A stretch of DNA of 64,000 nucleotides from Actinophytocola gossypii (GTDB taxonomy: Bacteria; Actinomycetota; Actinomycetes; Mycobacteriales; Pseudonocardiaceae), in assembly GCF_025165815.1 (NCBI RefSeq), contig NZ_JAFFZE010000012.1, positions 62,001 to 126,000 on the forward strand, written 5' to 3'. The notes under the pieces are model-generated. The model made no database searches. It saw only the letters and a list, made by a program, of their open reading frames with translations, and had not been told where the DNA came from. The translations under genes were made by a program, and so were the position numbers. Shown here piece by piece: positions 1-8,435 of the stretch. The number at the start of each line of letters is the position of its first letter. Position 1 is the stretch's first letter.

Positions 1-1
1 G

Positions 2-1057
2 CTGCGCGGGCCGGACGAGGTGCTGCTGCTCGACGAGCCGGACAACTACCTGGACGTGCCGGGGAAGGAGTGGCTGGAGACCGAGCTGCTGGCGTGCGGC
101 AAGACCGTGCTGCTGGTGTCGCACGACCGCGCGCTGCTGGCCAACGCGACCTCGCGGGTCGTCGCCGTCGAGGGCCGGGACGTGTGGGTGCACGGCGACG
201 GGTTCGGCACGTTCGCCCAGGCGCGAGCCGAGCGGGTGGCCCGCGTCGACGCGCGCAGACGGCAGTGGGAGGACGAGCACCGCAGGCTGCGCGACGTGGC
301 GAACACGTTGCGGCAGAAGGCCGCGCGCAACGACTCGGTCGCCTCGGCGTACAAGGCGGCGCGCTCGCGGCTGGCGCGGTTCGAGCAGGCCGGGCCGCCG
401 CGCCGGCCGCCGAAGGAGCAGAACGTGCGGATGCGACTGCGCGGCGGCCGGACCGGGAAGCGGGCGCTGACCTGCACGGGGCTCGCGCTGACCGGGCTGA
501 CCGAGGCGTTCGACCTCGAGGTGTGGTTCGGCGAGCGGGTGGCGGTGCTCGGCGCGAACGGCACCGGGAAGTCCCGGTTCCTGACCCTGCTGGCCGGCGG
601 GGAGGTGCCGAACACGGGGACCGTGGAGCTGGGCGCGCGGGTGGAGCCGGGGCACTTCGTGCAGACCCACACCCGCCCTGACCTGCACGGACGCACCCCG
701 GCGGAGGTCGTGGTCGACGGCCTGGGGCTGGACCGTGACGACGGGATGTCGGCGCTCGCGCGGTACGAGATCGCGCCGGCGTGGAACCAGCCGTTCGAGA
801 CGCTGTCCGGCGGGCAGCAGGCGCGGCTGCAGATCCTGCTGCTCGAGCTGACCGGGGCGACGCTGCTGCTGCTCGACGAGCCGACCGACAACCTGGACCT
901 GGCGAGCGCGGACGCCCTGCAGCACGGGCTGCGCGCGTTCACCGGCACGGTGCTGGCGATCACCCACGACCGCTGGTTCGCCGCCGACTTCGACCGGTAC
1001 CTCCACTTCGGTCCGGACGGCCGGGTGCGGGAAACGCCGGCGGCCGTGTGGCGCTAG
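2..1057 (+). CDS. ABC-F family ATP-binding protein (5' end missing)
   Basis: The C-terminal 351 residues of a soluble twin-ABC protein of the ABC-F family (ribosome-acting translation factors and antibiotic-resistance proteins). The frame is open from base 2, so the first Walker A lies outside the window. Visible in order are the first Walker B (LLLLDEPDNYLD) and H-loop SHDR, a charged linker helix pair at about residues 75-135, and a second Walker A GANGTGKS (551-574). These are followed by signature LSGGQQARLQ, Walker B LLLLDEPTDNLD and H-loop ITHDRW. There are no membrane segments, as expected for ABC-F. It could be a macrolide/lincosamide/pleuromutilin-type resistance factor or a housekeeping EttA-like factor; the fragment does not decide. 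A perfect palindrome follows the stop. Confidence 0.9.
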   Translation: MRGPDEVLLLDEPDNYLDVPGKEWLETELLACGKTVLLVSHDRALLANATSRVVAVEGRDVWVHGDGFGTFAQARAERVARVDARRRQWEDEHRRLRDVANTLRQKAARNDSVASAYKAARSRLARFEQAGPPRRPPKEQNVRMRLRGGRTGKRALTCTGLALTGLTEAFDLEVWFGERVAVLGANGTGKSRFLTLLAGGEVPNTGTVELGARVEPGHFVQTHTRPDLHGRTPAEVVVDGLGLDRDDGMSALARYEIAPAWNQPFETLSGGQQARLQILLLELTGATLLLLDEPTDNLDLASADALQHGLRAFTGTVLAITHDRWFAADFDRYLHFGPDGRVRETPAAVWR

Positions 1058-1058
1058 T

Positions 1059-1078
1059 GCTTTCACCGCGGTGAAAGC
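1059..1078. terminator. perfect 20-base palindrome after the ABC-F gene
   Basis: GCTTTCACCGCGGTGAAAGC begins 2 bases after the stop codon and is perfectly self-complementary. It has no loop bases other than its own centre and no following U-tract, so it is a likely intrinsic-type actinobacterial terminator. A dyad operator is the alternative. It shares the ACCGCGGT core with the palindrome at 5012-5033. Confidence 0.5.
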
Positions 1079-1137
1079 GCCGGGAAAGCGGCGCGCGCAT
1101 CGTGGCCGCCACACCAGCGGCGGAAGGAACTTCGACG

Positions 1138-1743
1138 ATGAGCCATGCCCACCCGCAGCAAAGGTGGCCACCGGGTGGCATGGCGCCCCCGGCGCCCACC
1201 GGACCCGGCGGGCGACCGTCCACGGCGATGCTCACCGTGACCTCGGTGCTCAGCGCGATCGCGGGACTGGCCTATGTCGGTCTCTTCGTGCTGATGTCGA
1301 TCAGCGCCGCCGCGGAGATCGAGACGATCGAGAAGCTCGTCCGGCTCAAGGAGAACGGCTCCGCGAACATCACGAACACCTACGAGGACCTCGCGGCGTC
1401 CGTCGAGGAGAACGAGCTGGCGACCGTCGTGTTCGGTGTCGGGGCGGCGCTCACGATCCCGCTCGTGGTGGCCGGCCTGCTCGCGCTCGGTGGCCGCGGC
1501 TGGGCGCGGGTGCTGGCCACGGTCTTCATGCTCCCGGCGGTCGTGGTGGTCACCTTCGGGGTCATCCACGACATCGCCGACGGCCATCCGGAGAACGCGT
1601 TCGCCCTGGTGTTCACCGTCCCCGCGCTCGTGCTCACGCTGCTCTGGTGGCTGCCGCCGACCTCCCGGGCGATGGTCGCCAAGCGGTGGCGACGCGCCGC
1701 CACACACCAGGGCCGGCCGATGCCGGGACGGCCGTACGCCTAG
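1138..1743 (+). CDS. four-helix membrane protein, unknown function
   Basis: A 201-residue hypothetical integral membrane protein. A Pro/Gly-rich cytoplasmic N-terminus (about 25 residues) precedes four hydrophobic segments: TVTSVLSAIAGLAYVGLF, ATVVFGVGAALTIPLVVAGL, a third around VLATVFMLPAVVVVTFGV and a fourth around FALVFTVPALVLTLLWWL. The loop between the first two is acidic and helical. The ATG at 1138 is preferred because GGAAGGA sits 9 bases upstream; the GTG at 1102 would only add an unstructured stretch. The stop overlaps the stop of the convergent glycosyltransferase gene. The tail is basic (KRWRRAATHQ), placing the C-terminus in the cytoplasm. I do not recognise a named family. Confidence 0.75.
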   Translation: MSHAHPQQRWPPGGMAPPAPTGPGGRPSTAMLTVTSVLSAIAGLAYVGLFVLMSISAAAEIETIEKLVRLKENGSANITNTYEDLAASVEENELATVVFGVGAALTIPLVVAGLLALGGRGWARVLATVFMLPAVVVVTFGVIHDIADGHPENAFALVFTVPALVLTLLWWLPPTSRAMVAKRWRRAATHQGRPMPGRPYA

Positions 1744-2645
1744 GCCGCCCGCCGGGTCTCGGCGTCCAGGGCCGACTCGATGGTGTCCGAGACACGGGTC
1801 GGGGAGCCCGCCTCGCGCAGTACCGAGCGGAACCGGCGGGCCGCGGCGCGGGTCGCCTCGTCCGCGGCGACGCGGGACACCGTCCGGCGCAGCGACTCCG
1901 GTGTCAGCTCGGGCAGTACCTCGCCCAGGCCGAGCGCCGTGACCCGCGCGGCGTTGCGGTGCTCCTCCGGCGACCGCGGCACGAGCACCACCGGGGTGGC
2001 GTGCCGCACCGCCGCGCCGATGGCCGGGAGCCCGCCGTCGGCGAGCAGCACGTCGGCGTGCGCGAGCGCGGCGAAGCCCGGGGGCACCGCGGTGACGTGC
2101 TCCGGCAGGTCGGCCGGCGGGGTGTCGGTGAGCAGCACGACCTGCCACACCGGCCCGAACGCCGAGGTGAGCACCGGCAGCGGCACGCCGTCGTGCGCCA
2201 CCACCAGCACCGGGCGCGGATCGGCCGGCGTCCAGTCGCCGAACACGGTGCCGCGGCCGGCCGGGTGCACGTAGACGTGGCCCTCGCCGTTCTCGCCGAA
2301 CTGGCGCTCCCCCGGCCAGACCGCCAGGTTCGCGTGCGCCACCACGACCCGGGCGCCCCAGCCGGCGGCGAGCTCGACCGCCGCGTCGCGGGTACGCGGG
2401 TCGGCGACGACCAGGTCGACCGGCCCCCGCGCGCGGAACGCCGGCAGTGCGGCCAACGCCCGCTCGTCCCGCCCGTACCGCAGCAGCACCACACCCGCGT
2501 CGGCGTCCTCGTCGGCGAACGGGTCGCTGGTCGCGAACGTCACCGCGTGCCCGCGCCGGCCGAGCTCCTCGGCGACGGCGAGCGTCAGGTACAGGTGGTC
2601 GGTGTCGGGACGGCTGAGGAACAGCACGTGCCGGGACGATCCCAT
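1740..2645 (-). CDS. GT1-like (MGT/UGT superfamily) glycosyltransferase, short
   Basis: A 301-residue protein with the two-Rossmann GT-B look. The N-terminal half opens HVLFLSRPDTDHLYLTLAVA followed by GHAVTFATSDPF. The C-terminal half carries the donor-site region ADVLLADGGLPAIGAAVRHA and TPVVLVPRSPEEHRNAARV, resembling the family's HGG...G..P.....DQ..NA block. In this protein the His is replaced (ADGG). It is about 100 residues shorter than typical macrolide glycosyltransferases, with the shortening in the N-terminal acceptor domain. The start at 2645 is chosen for GGAGG 5 bases upstream; an ATG at 2669 is the alternative. Substrate unknown. It converges with the upstream membrane-protein gene, sharing 4 bases at the stops. 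Confidence 0.7.
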   Translation of the reverse strand: MGSSRHVLFLSRPDTDHLYLTLAVAEELGRRGHAVTFATSDPFADEDADAGVVLLRYGRDERALAALPAFRARGPVDLVVADPRTRDAAVELAAGWGARVVVAHANLAVWPGERQFGENGEGHVYVHPAGRGTVFGDWTPADPRPVLVVAHDGVPLPVLTSAFGPVWQVVLLTDTPPADLPEHVTAVPPGFAALAHADVLLADGGLPAIGAAVRHATPVVLVPRSPEEHRNAARVTALGLGEVLPELTPESLRRTVSRVAADEATRAAARRFRSVLREAGSPTRVSDTIESALDAETRRAA

Positions 2646-2850
2646 GTCGGCCTCCCTGTGACGGGTCACACATCGACGCTAGGTCCGTTCGATCGTGCCG
2701 CCCTCGAGACCGGGTCGAGCCGGCTGGCCGACGGGCGCCGGGTGCGTTAGAGCCGGTCTTTTCTCCCCTGGGGAACCGGAGTTAGGGTTGGTGGCACATC
2801 TCCACGGTTACGCAGCCAGCCGTGTGTCCTTCCGCAGCATGGAGGTTCAC

Positions 2851-3576
2851 ATGGCCGAACCGTTCCCCCTCGTCCGGCACGAGGTCCGCTCCAGGACCCG
2901 GCGCCGCCAGCGGCTCACCTCGCCGGACACCAGGCTCCATCTTCGGACGTCCACCGTGGACAGCGGCGTCGTGCTGATCTCCGTCGACGGCGAGGTCGAC
3001 CTCGCCAACCGGCACGCGCTCGCCGAGGCACTCGCCTCGGCCGCCGCCGACCCCGAGCTCCGGCTCGTCGTCTGCGACCTGACCAGGGTGGGCTTCCTGG
3101 CCTGCTCCGGGGTGTCCGTGCTCGTCGAGGCGGGGGCGGACGTGCACGCGCGCGGTGCGCTACTCCGCGTGGTCGCCACCGAGACGGCGGTACTGCGGGT
3201 GCTGGACGCCACCGAGCAGCGCGAGCCGCTCGGCCTGCGGCCGAACCTCACCGCCGCGCTCAGCGGGTTCGTCGCACCGCCGGAGCGGCCGGACACCGCG
3301 CCGACCCTGGCCCACCTGCGGACGGCACTGGACGCGGCGGTCGCGCAGGCCAACGATCTGGCCGAACTGTGCGGGCGGCTGGCCGAGCGGGTGGCCGCCG
3401 TGGACGCCGGCCGGCTCGTCGACGACCGGGGCGAGCACTGGAAGCCGGCCGACGCCCTCGCCGACATGGTCGAGGACCTGCGCGTGCTGCAGAACCACCT
3501 GGTCACCGGCGCGCTGCTGGCCGCCCCCGCGGTCGAGGACCTCGGCCACCTGCGCGACGCCGAACCGCCCAGCTGA
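2851..3576 (+). CDS. STAS-domain protein (anti-sigma factor antagonist type)
   Basis: A 241-residue protein. Residues 28-125 form a STAS domain (VVLISVDGEVDLANRHALAE, then VCDLTRVGFLACSGVSVL). The Ser86 in FLACSG aligns with the phospho-acceptor serine of SpoIIAA-type antagonists, so partner switching with an HPK-like anti-sigma kinase is plausible. The remaining ~110 residues are helical and acidic, with no domain I recognise. The start at ATG 2851 is set by GGAGG 5 bases upstream; the open frame continues further upstream but without family similarity. No cognate kinase or sigma factor lies next to it, so the partner is unknown. A second STAS gene at 6855 lacks the serine. Confidence 0.85.
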   Translation: MAEPFPLVRHEVRSRTRRRQRLTSPDTRLHLRTSTVDSGVVLISVDGEVDLANRHALAEALASAAADPELRLVVCDLTRVGFLACSGVSVLVEAGADVHARGALLRVVATETAVLRVLDATEQREPLGLRPNLTAALSGFVAPPERPDTAPTLAHLRTALDAAVAQANDLAELCGRLAERVAAVDAGRLVDDRGEHWKPADALADMVEDLRVLQNHLVTGALLAAPAVEDLGHLRDAEPPS

Positions 3577-3664
3577 AGCACCGCGCGATCGTCCTGGTCG
3601 CGACCGGCTCCTGATGGCAGTGTGGAGGCACACGACTGATCGACGAGCCCGGGAGGGTGCGGGA

Positions 3665-5011
3665 ATGGCACGTGCGGTGGAGCGGATCCGGGAGCGCGGC
3701 GAGCAGGCGCGGGAGAAGGAGATCGTCGAGGTGCTCGTCGACGCGTTCGACGAGCTGATGCGTGCCAACCCGGTGGCGTTCCGGCGCAAGTTCCGCAAGA
3801 TGGCCGCGGAGCCGTTCGCGTTCTACCGGGGCACGGCCTGCCTGTTCTACGCCGACATGGCGCACGAGGACGACCCGTGGGCCGACGAGCGCACCAGCCG
3901 GGTGTGGATCCAGGGCGACCTGCACGCGGAGAACTTCGGCACCTACATGGACTCCTCCGGCACGCTGGTGTTCGACGTCAACGACTTCGACGAGGCCTAC
4001 CTCGGCTGCTTCACCTGGGACCTCAAACGGCTCGCGGCGAGCGTGGCGCTGATGGCGTGGAGCAAGGCGATCTCCGACCGCGACATCGCCGCGCTGATCG
4101 GCACCTTCGTGCGCGCCTACGTCCGGCAGGTGCGCGCGTTCGTGGCGAACCCCGGCGACGAGATGGTGCGGCTGCACCTCGACTCGACCGAGGGCGTGAT
4201 CCACGACGTGCTCCTGCGGGCGCGGCTGCGCACCCGGATCGACCTGCTCGACTCGATGACCGCGGTGGAGGCCTACGAGCGGCGCTTCACCCGCGGCATG
4301 GGCGTGCGGGAGCTGGGTGACGACGAGCGGACGCGGGTCACCAGCGCCTTTGAGTCCTATTTGGACACCATTCCGCGGGGCAAGCGGTTCGGGCGGAACA
4401 CCTACCACGTCAAGGACATCGTCGGCCGCTCCGGGTTCGGGATCGGGTCGGCCGGGCTGCCCGCGTACAACGTGCTGGTGGAGGGCAACACGCAGGCGCT
4501 GGAGAACGACGTGGTGCTGTCGATGAAGCAGGGCAACGTGCCGGCACCGAGCCGGATCGTGGACGAGCGGCGGATCCGCGACTACTTCGAGCACGAGGGC
4601 CACCGCACCGCCGTCTCCCAGCGGGCGCTGCAGGCGCACGCCGACCCGTGGCTCGGGCACACCGAGTTGGGCGGCGTCGGCTTCGTGGTCGCCGAGCTGT
4701 CCCCGTACACCAACGACCTGGACTGGTCGGAGCTCACCGAACCGGCCGACATGGACCCGGTGCTGGAGTACCTCGGCCGGGCCACGGCGAAGACGCACTG
4801 CGTGTCGGACTCCGACTCCGAACAGTCCCTTGTGGACTTCCAGGTGGAGGAGGCGATCGCGGCGGTGATCGACGACGAGGACCGGCTGGTCGAGGCGGTG
4901 ACGTCGTTCGCGATGGCCTACGCGGTGCAGACCCGCGCCGACCACCGGCTGTTCGTCGACGCCTTCCGCGGCGGCCAGATCCCGGGCATCAGCTCGGCCG
5001 ACCCGGTCTGA
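3665..5011 (+). CDS. DUF2252 family protein
   Basis: A 448-residue soluble protein of the DUF2252 family, which has a kinase/phosphotransferase-like fold; its physiological role is not established. The kinase-like catalytic loop is visible as WIQGDLHAENFGTY, followed by the metal-binding-like VFDVNDFDEAYLG and then TWDLKRLAASV. A second conserved region reads KDIVGRSGFGIGSAGLPAYN, with VLSMKQGN following. The start at ATG 3665 has GGGAGG 8 bases upstream; an in-frame ATG at 3614 is the alternative. It is single-standing and ends in a 22-base palindrome, probably its terminator. Confidence 0.85.
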   Translation: MARAVERIRERGEQAREKEIVEVLVDAFDELMRANPVAFRRKFRKMAAEPFAFYRGTACLFYADMAHEDDPWADERTSRVWIQGDLHAENFGTYMDSSGTLVFDVNDFDEAYLGCFTWDLKRLAASVALMAWSKAISDRDIAALIGTFVRAYVRQVRAFVANPGDEMVRLHLDSTEGVIHDVLLRARLRTRIDLLDSMTAVEAYERRFTRGMGVRELGDDERTRVTSAFESYLDTIPRGKRFGRNTYHVKDIVGRSGFGIGSAGLPAYNVLVEGNTQALENDVVLSMKQGNVPAPSRIVDERRIRDYFEHEGHRTAVSQRALQAHADPWLGHTELGGVGFVVAELSPYTNDLDWSELTEPADMDPVLEYLGRATAKTHCVSDSDSEQSLVDFQVEEAIAAVIDDEDRLVEAVTSFAMAYAVQTRADHRLFVDAFRGGQIPGISSADPV

Positions 5012-5033
5012 GACGAAAACCGCGGTTTTCGTC
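5012..5033. terminator. perfect 22-base palindrome after the DUF2252 gene
   Basis: Two 11-base arms (GACGAAAACCG and its complement) meet with no loop and lie directly after the stop codon. It has the same CCGCGG centre as the palindrome at 1059-1078. A terminator is the simplest reading. Confidence 0.5.
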
Positions 5034-5139
5034 ACCGTTCGTATCCTTCTGGTCACCACCTCGTTGAGAGGAATGTGCGTTTCGCAATTTGCGCGAGCGG
5101 GTACCGTACGTGCATGTCCGGCTGCCGGCGGGTCGTGTC

Positions 5140-6045
5140 ATGAACGGTTGGCGGAACCCCATGCTCGCGACCATCACCGACCGCCGGTTCTCCGACGAGA
5201 ACTGGGTCTTCGAACGGAAGCTGGACGGCCTGCGCGCGGTGTCCATACGGGACGGTTGGCGCCCGCAGCTGTGGAGCCGCGACCAGAAGCGCGTCGACGC
5301 CGCCCATCCGGAGCTGGTCGATGCGCTCGCCGAGCTCGGCGGGCCCCGGTTCGTCGCCGACGGCGAGATCGTCGCGTTCGACGGGACGGACAGCTTCGCG
5401 GCACTGCACGCCCGCGGCCCGGGGACCCGGATCTACTACTACCTGTTCGACCTGCTCTCCCTCGACGGCCAGGACCTCCGCGGGCGGCCGCTGCGGGAGC
5501 GCAAGCGGCTGCTGCGCAGGGCCTTCCACTTCCGCGACCCGCTGCGCTACTCCGAGCACCGCGACCGCGACGGCGAGGACTACTACCGGCACGCCTGTGC
5601 GCAGGGCTGGGAGGGCCTGATCGCCAAGCGCGCGGACTCGCCGTACCGGGGCGGGCAGTCCGGCGACTGGCTGAAGTTCAAGTGCGTCCGTGACCAGGAG
5701 TTCGTGGTCGGCGGGTTCACCGACCCGCAGGGCTCCCGCGCGGGGTTCGGCGCCCTGCTCATCGGCTACCACGAGGACGGCCGGCTGCGCTACGCCGGCA
5801 AGGTCGGTACCGGCTACGACCACGCCACGCTGCGCGAACTGCGGGCCCGGCTGGACACGATGGCCCAGGAGAGGTGCCCGTTCGCCGACGAGGTGCCCGA
5901 GCCGACCGCGCACTGGGTCCGGCCGGAGCTGGTGGTGCAGGTGGGGTTCACCGAGTGGACGCGGATCGGCCGGCTGCGCCACCCGCGCTACGGCGGCCTG
6001 CGCACCGACAAGCCGGCCGAGGAGGTCGTCCGGGAGACCCGGTAG
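5140..6045 (+). CDS. ATP-dependent DNA ligase (stand-alone LigC/LigD-ligase type)
   Basis: A 301-residue ligase made of a nucleotidyltransferase domain and an OB-fold domain, joining nicks or ends in DNA with ATP. Motif I is FERKLDG with the adenylated Lys27. Motif III FVADGEIVAF, motif IV EGLIAKR and motif V WLKFKC are all present. The OB domain carries RYAGKVGTGYD and RHPRYGGLRTDK. No polymerase, nuclease or Ku gene is adjacent, so it is a LigC-like enzyme, probably for back-up end joining or base-excision repair. The start is uncertain: ATG 5140 is chosen because MNGWRNPMLA matches how such proteins begin, while ATG 5161 and an upstream GTG at 5089 are possible. Confidence 0.88.
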   Translation: MNGWRNPMLATITDRRFSDENWVFERKLDGLRAVSIRDGWRPQLWSRDQKRVDAAHPELVDALAELGGPRFVADGEIVAFDGTDSFAALHARGPGTRIYYYLFDLLSLDGQDLRGRPLRERKRLLRRAFHFRDPLRYSEHRDRDGEDYYRHACAQGWEGLIAKRADSPYRGGQSGDWLKFKCVRDQEFVVGGFTDPQGSRAGFGALLIGYHEDGRLRYAGKVGTGYDHATLRELRARLDTMAQERCPFADEVPEPTAHWVRPELVVQVGFTEWTRIGRLRHPRYGGLRTDKPAEEVVRETR

Positions 6046-6080
6046 GTGGGGTTGATTCTGGGTACTCCGCCACCGAGGTG

Positions 6081-6629
6081 ATGCACGTGCGTGAGTTCGA
6101 CGACGAAGGGCCCCGCGCGGAGGGGCCGCCGGTGGTGTGGGCCGGCCCGGACCTGGGACCGGCGCTGGTCGTGATCGACCCGATGGGCACCGCCAAGCAC
6201 GCGGAACTGCCCGCGACCTGGCACACGCTGGAGCGGACGCATCAGATCGCCTGGTGCCGGCTGCCGGCGAGCCAGCGATCGCTCGAGGACGTCGAGGACG
6301 TGCTGGAGTCGCTGGCCGAGCGCCGGCCGCCGAGGGTCGCGCTGGTCGCCACGGGTGAGGCGTGCGCGGCGGCGGTCGCGCTGGCCGGGCAGTTCGACGA
6401 CCTGGTCCAGCTGGTGCTGCTCGTCGACCCGGGCGAGGACACGCCCGACTCGGCGCTGGCGACGGTCGTGGCCAGGAGCACCGGGCAGGGCGGGGACACC
6501 CACGCCGGCGACATCGACCCGGACCTGGACCGGGTGGCCGCCCCCCTGCCGCTCGGCCATCCGGACGTGGTCACCAGGATCGCGGCGGCCCTCGCCGAAG
6601 CCGACCAGGCGGCCGCCGAGGGGCGCTGA
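6081..6629 (+). CDS. hypothetical protein, alpha/beta-hydrolase-like
   Basis: A 182-residue protein. It looks like a minimal Rossmann/alpha-beta hydrolase scaffold: a strand PALVVIDPMGTAKHAELPAT, then ALVATGEACAAAVALAGQFD at the place where a nucleophile elbow would fall, then LVQLVLLVDPG. The elbow serine is not evident (ATGEA), so catalysis is doubtful. The start at ATG 6081 directly follows GAGGTG, a close-spaced and weak ribosome site. It sits 35 bases after the DNA ligase gene and may be co-transcribed with it. No function is assigned. Confidence 0.6.
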   Translation: MHVREFDDEGPRAEGPPVVWAGPDLGPALVVIDPMGTAKHAELPATWHTLERTHQIAWCRLPASQRSLEDVEDVLESLAERRPPRVALVATGEACAAAVALAGQFDDLVQLVLLVDPGEDTPDSALATVVARSTGQGGDTHAGDIDPDLDRVAAPLPLGHPDVVTRIAAALAEADQAAAEGR

Positions 6630-6854
6630 TACGTCCTCTGTGGACGGAACGTGTGTGCGATTGGCTTGTCCCTCAATAGGCTTCGCCTTCACTTGCCGAC
6701 TTGAGAAGGACCGGCAACGGGCCTACGGTGGATTGCAGTGCGGTTCAGCACGTAGCCGTGCTCAGATTCGGGAGCGGGTCGGCTCCCGTGGTGGCGGCGC
6801 ACTGTGAAGCAGGCGTTCACCGCTACTCGTCATCCAACGAGAAGGGCGGTCGTC

Positions 6855-7325
6855 GTGCACAACTACTCCCTGTGGACGGAAGGTGAGGTCCGCACGCCCA
6901 GTCCGAGGAGGCCGGGCGAGCGTGAGACCCACGGCAATCGTCGTACCCAAGTCCTCGACTTCGACATCGCCGTCGAACGACAACCGGAACAGCCGGTTAT
7001 CGCCCACGTGACCGGTTCGATCGACCTGCTCACCGCCCCGGCGCTGCGTGTCTGCGTCGAGGACTGCATCCACGGCTCACGCGCCGACGGCAACGGGATG
7101 GTGCTGGACCTGAGCCGGGTCGGCTTCCTGGCCGCGGCCGGGGTGACCGTGCTGGCCGACACCGAGCACCGGGCCGGCCGGGAGAACCTTGCCTGGGCGG
7201 TGGTGGCCAACACCCGGCCGGTGATCCGCCCGCTCGACCTGCTCGGCCTGCGTGACCAACTGCCGACCTACGACTCGGTGCCCGTCGCGGTCGACGCGGT
7301 ATGCGCGCTCGCTCGCTGCTCGTAG
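6855..7325 (+). CDS. STAS-domain protein lacking the phospho-acceptor serine
   Basis: A 156-residue protein. A basic, disordered N-terminus (about 30 residues) leads into a STAS domain with VIAHVTGSIDLLTAPALRV and VLDLSRVGFLAAAGVTVLAD. At the position of the SpoIIAA phospho-serine this protein has Ala95 (FLAAAG), so it cannot be inactivated by the usual kinase. The start GTG 6855 follows GAGAAGGG; an upstream GTG at 6804 would add 17 residues. Only 40 bases separate it from the GAF-ANTAR gene, suggesting a joint stress or light/redox signalling unit. Confidence 0.8.
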   Translation: MHNYSLWTEGEVRTPSPRRPGERETHGNRRTQVLDFDIAVERQPEQPVIAHVTGSIDLLTAPALRVCVEDCIHGSRADGNGMVLDLSRVGFLAAAGVTVLADTEHRAGRENLAWAVVANTRPVIRPLDLLGLRDQLPTYDSVPVAVDAVCALARCS

Positions 7326-7365
7326 CCACGCACGCGCGTATCGTAGGCGGGTAGGTTGGTACGTC

Positions 7366-8046
7366 ATGGCGGACGACCTCTCGACCGCGCTGGCCGACAT
7401 GGCCCGCGACCTGCTGGCTCAGCCGACGCTGCAGGCGACCCTGGACCGCATCGTCGCGCACGCGGTCGATCTCGTGGACGGCTGCGAGTCGGCCGGCATC
7501 CTGATCGTCCGCCGCGGCGAGACGCAGTCCCTCGCCGCCACCGACGACCTCGCCCGCGAGTCGGACATGTTGCAGGGCGAGGTGGGCGAGGGCCCGTGCC
7601 TGGACGCCACGCTGCGGGCGGAGCAGATCTTCCGCATCCCGGACGTCGCCAATGACAAACGGTGGCCGAAGTACGGTCCGAGGGCCGTCGACCTGGGCAT
7701 TCACAGCGCGCTCGGGTTCCTGCTGTTCACCGAGGACGAGAACCTGGGCGCGCTGAACATGTACGCCCGGCGTACCCACGCATTCCCCGAGGACACCGGG
7801 CACGCCGGCTGGCTGCTGGCCTCGCACGCGGCGGTCGCCTTCGCCAACGCGCGCACCGACGACCAGCTGCGCGCGGCCGTCGCGACCCGGCAGGAGATCG
7901 GCGAGGCGGTCGGCATCCTGATGGAGCGGTACAAGATGCCGGAGGAGCGCGCCTTCGACCTGCTCCGCCGGGAGTCGCAGAACCGCAACATCAAGCTGCG
8001 CGACGTGGCCCGGACCGTCACCGAGACCGGCGAGGTCGGCGGGTAG
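7366..8046 (+). CDS. GAF-ANTAR RNA-binding antiterminator
   Basis: A 226-residue response regulator. Residues about 15-150 form a GAF sensor domain (GCESAGILIVRRGETQSLAA; LGFLLFTEDENLGALNMYAR). Residues about 165-222 form an ANTAR domain (RQEIGEAVGILMERYKMPEE, then AFDLLRRESQNRNIKLRDVA), which binds two-hairpin RNA elements to prevent transcription termination. The GAF ligand is unknown. The start at ATG 7366 is supported by the onset of GAF homology; the Shine-Dalgarno (GTAGGTTGG) is weak. It is downstream of a STAS gene and upstream of a small DUF5313 gene, all in the same direction. Confidence 0.9.
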   Translation: MADDLSTALADMARDLLAQPTLQATLDRIVAHAVDLVDGCESAGILIVRRGETQSLAATDDLARESDMLQGEVGEGPCLDATLRAEQIFRIPDVANDKRWPKYGPRAVDLGIHSALGFLLFTEDENLGALNMYARRTHAFPEDTGHAGWLLASHAAVAFANARTDDQLRAAVATRQEIGEAVGILMERYKMPEERAFDLLRRESQNRNIKLRDVARTVTETGEVGG

Positions 8047-8075
8047 TCGCCCGGCCGAGCGGGTACCCGGGCGGC

Positions 8076-8432
8076 ATGGAACGACCGAATCCCGTGCAGT
8101 GGACACGCTACGCATTCGGCGGGCGGCTCCCGGACCGGTACCGGGACTGGGTGCTGTACGACACCACCTCCCGACACTGGCTGTTGCGGTTCGCGCTGCG
8201 GGTGGTGGTGGAGACCCTGCCGTGGCTCGTGCTGGGGTTCCTTGTCCTGGTGCTGGTCACGCCGGTGCCGGTCGGACTCGTGCTCGCCGCGCTGGCGCTC
8301 GCGCTGGTCACCAGCCTGTTCTTCACCGTGACCAGCGCCGACGAGCTGACCGAGGCCCGGCTGGTCAAGCACGGGTTCCGCGCCGGAACCGGGAAGCGCC
8401 TGCGCAAGGAACAGCGCCAACAGCACGGGTAG
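8076..8432 (+). CDS. DUF5313-like small membrane protein
   Basis: A 118-residue protein beginning RPNPVQWTRYAFGGRLPDRY, which I recognise as typical of the actinobacterial DUF5313 family. Two adjoining hydrophobic helices follow (about residues 47-85, FALRVVVETLPWLVLGFLVL and an Ala/Leu-rich second segment). The C-terminus is basic (KRLRKEQRQQ). Function unknown. The ATG at 8076 is 29 bases after the ANTAR gene stop. The gene converges on the F420 oxidoreductase gene with a 3-base gap. Confidence 0.75.
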   Translation: MERPNPVQWTRYAFGGRLPDRYRDWVLYDTTSRHWLLRFALRVVVETLPWLVLGFLVLVLVTPVPVGLVLAALALALVTSLFFTVTSADELTEARLVKHGFRAGTGKRLRKEQRQQHG

Positions 8433-8435
8433 CCG

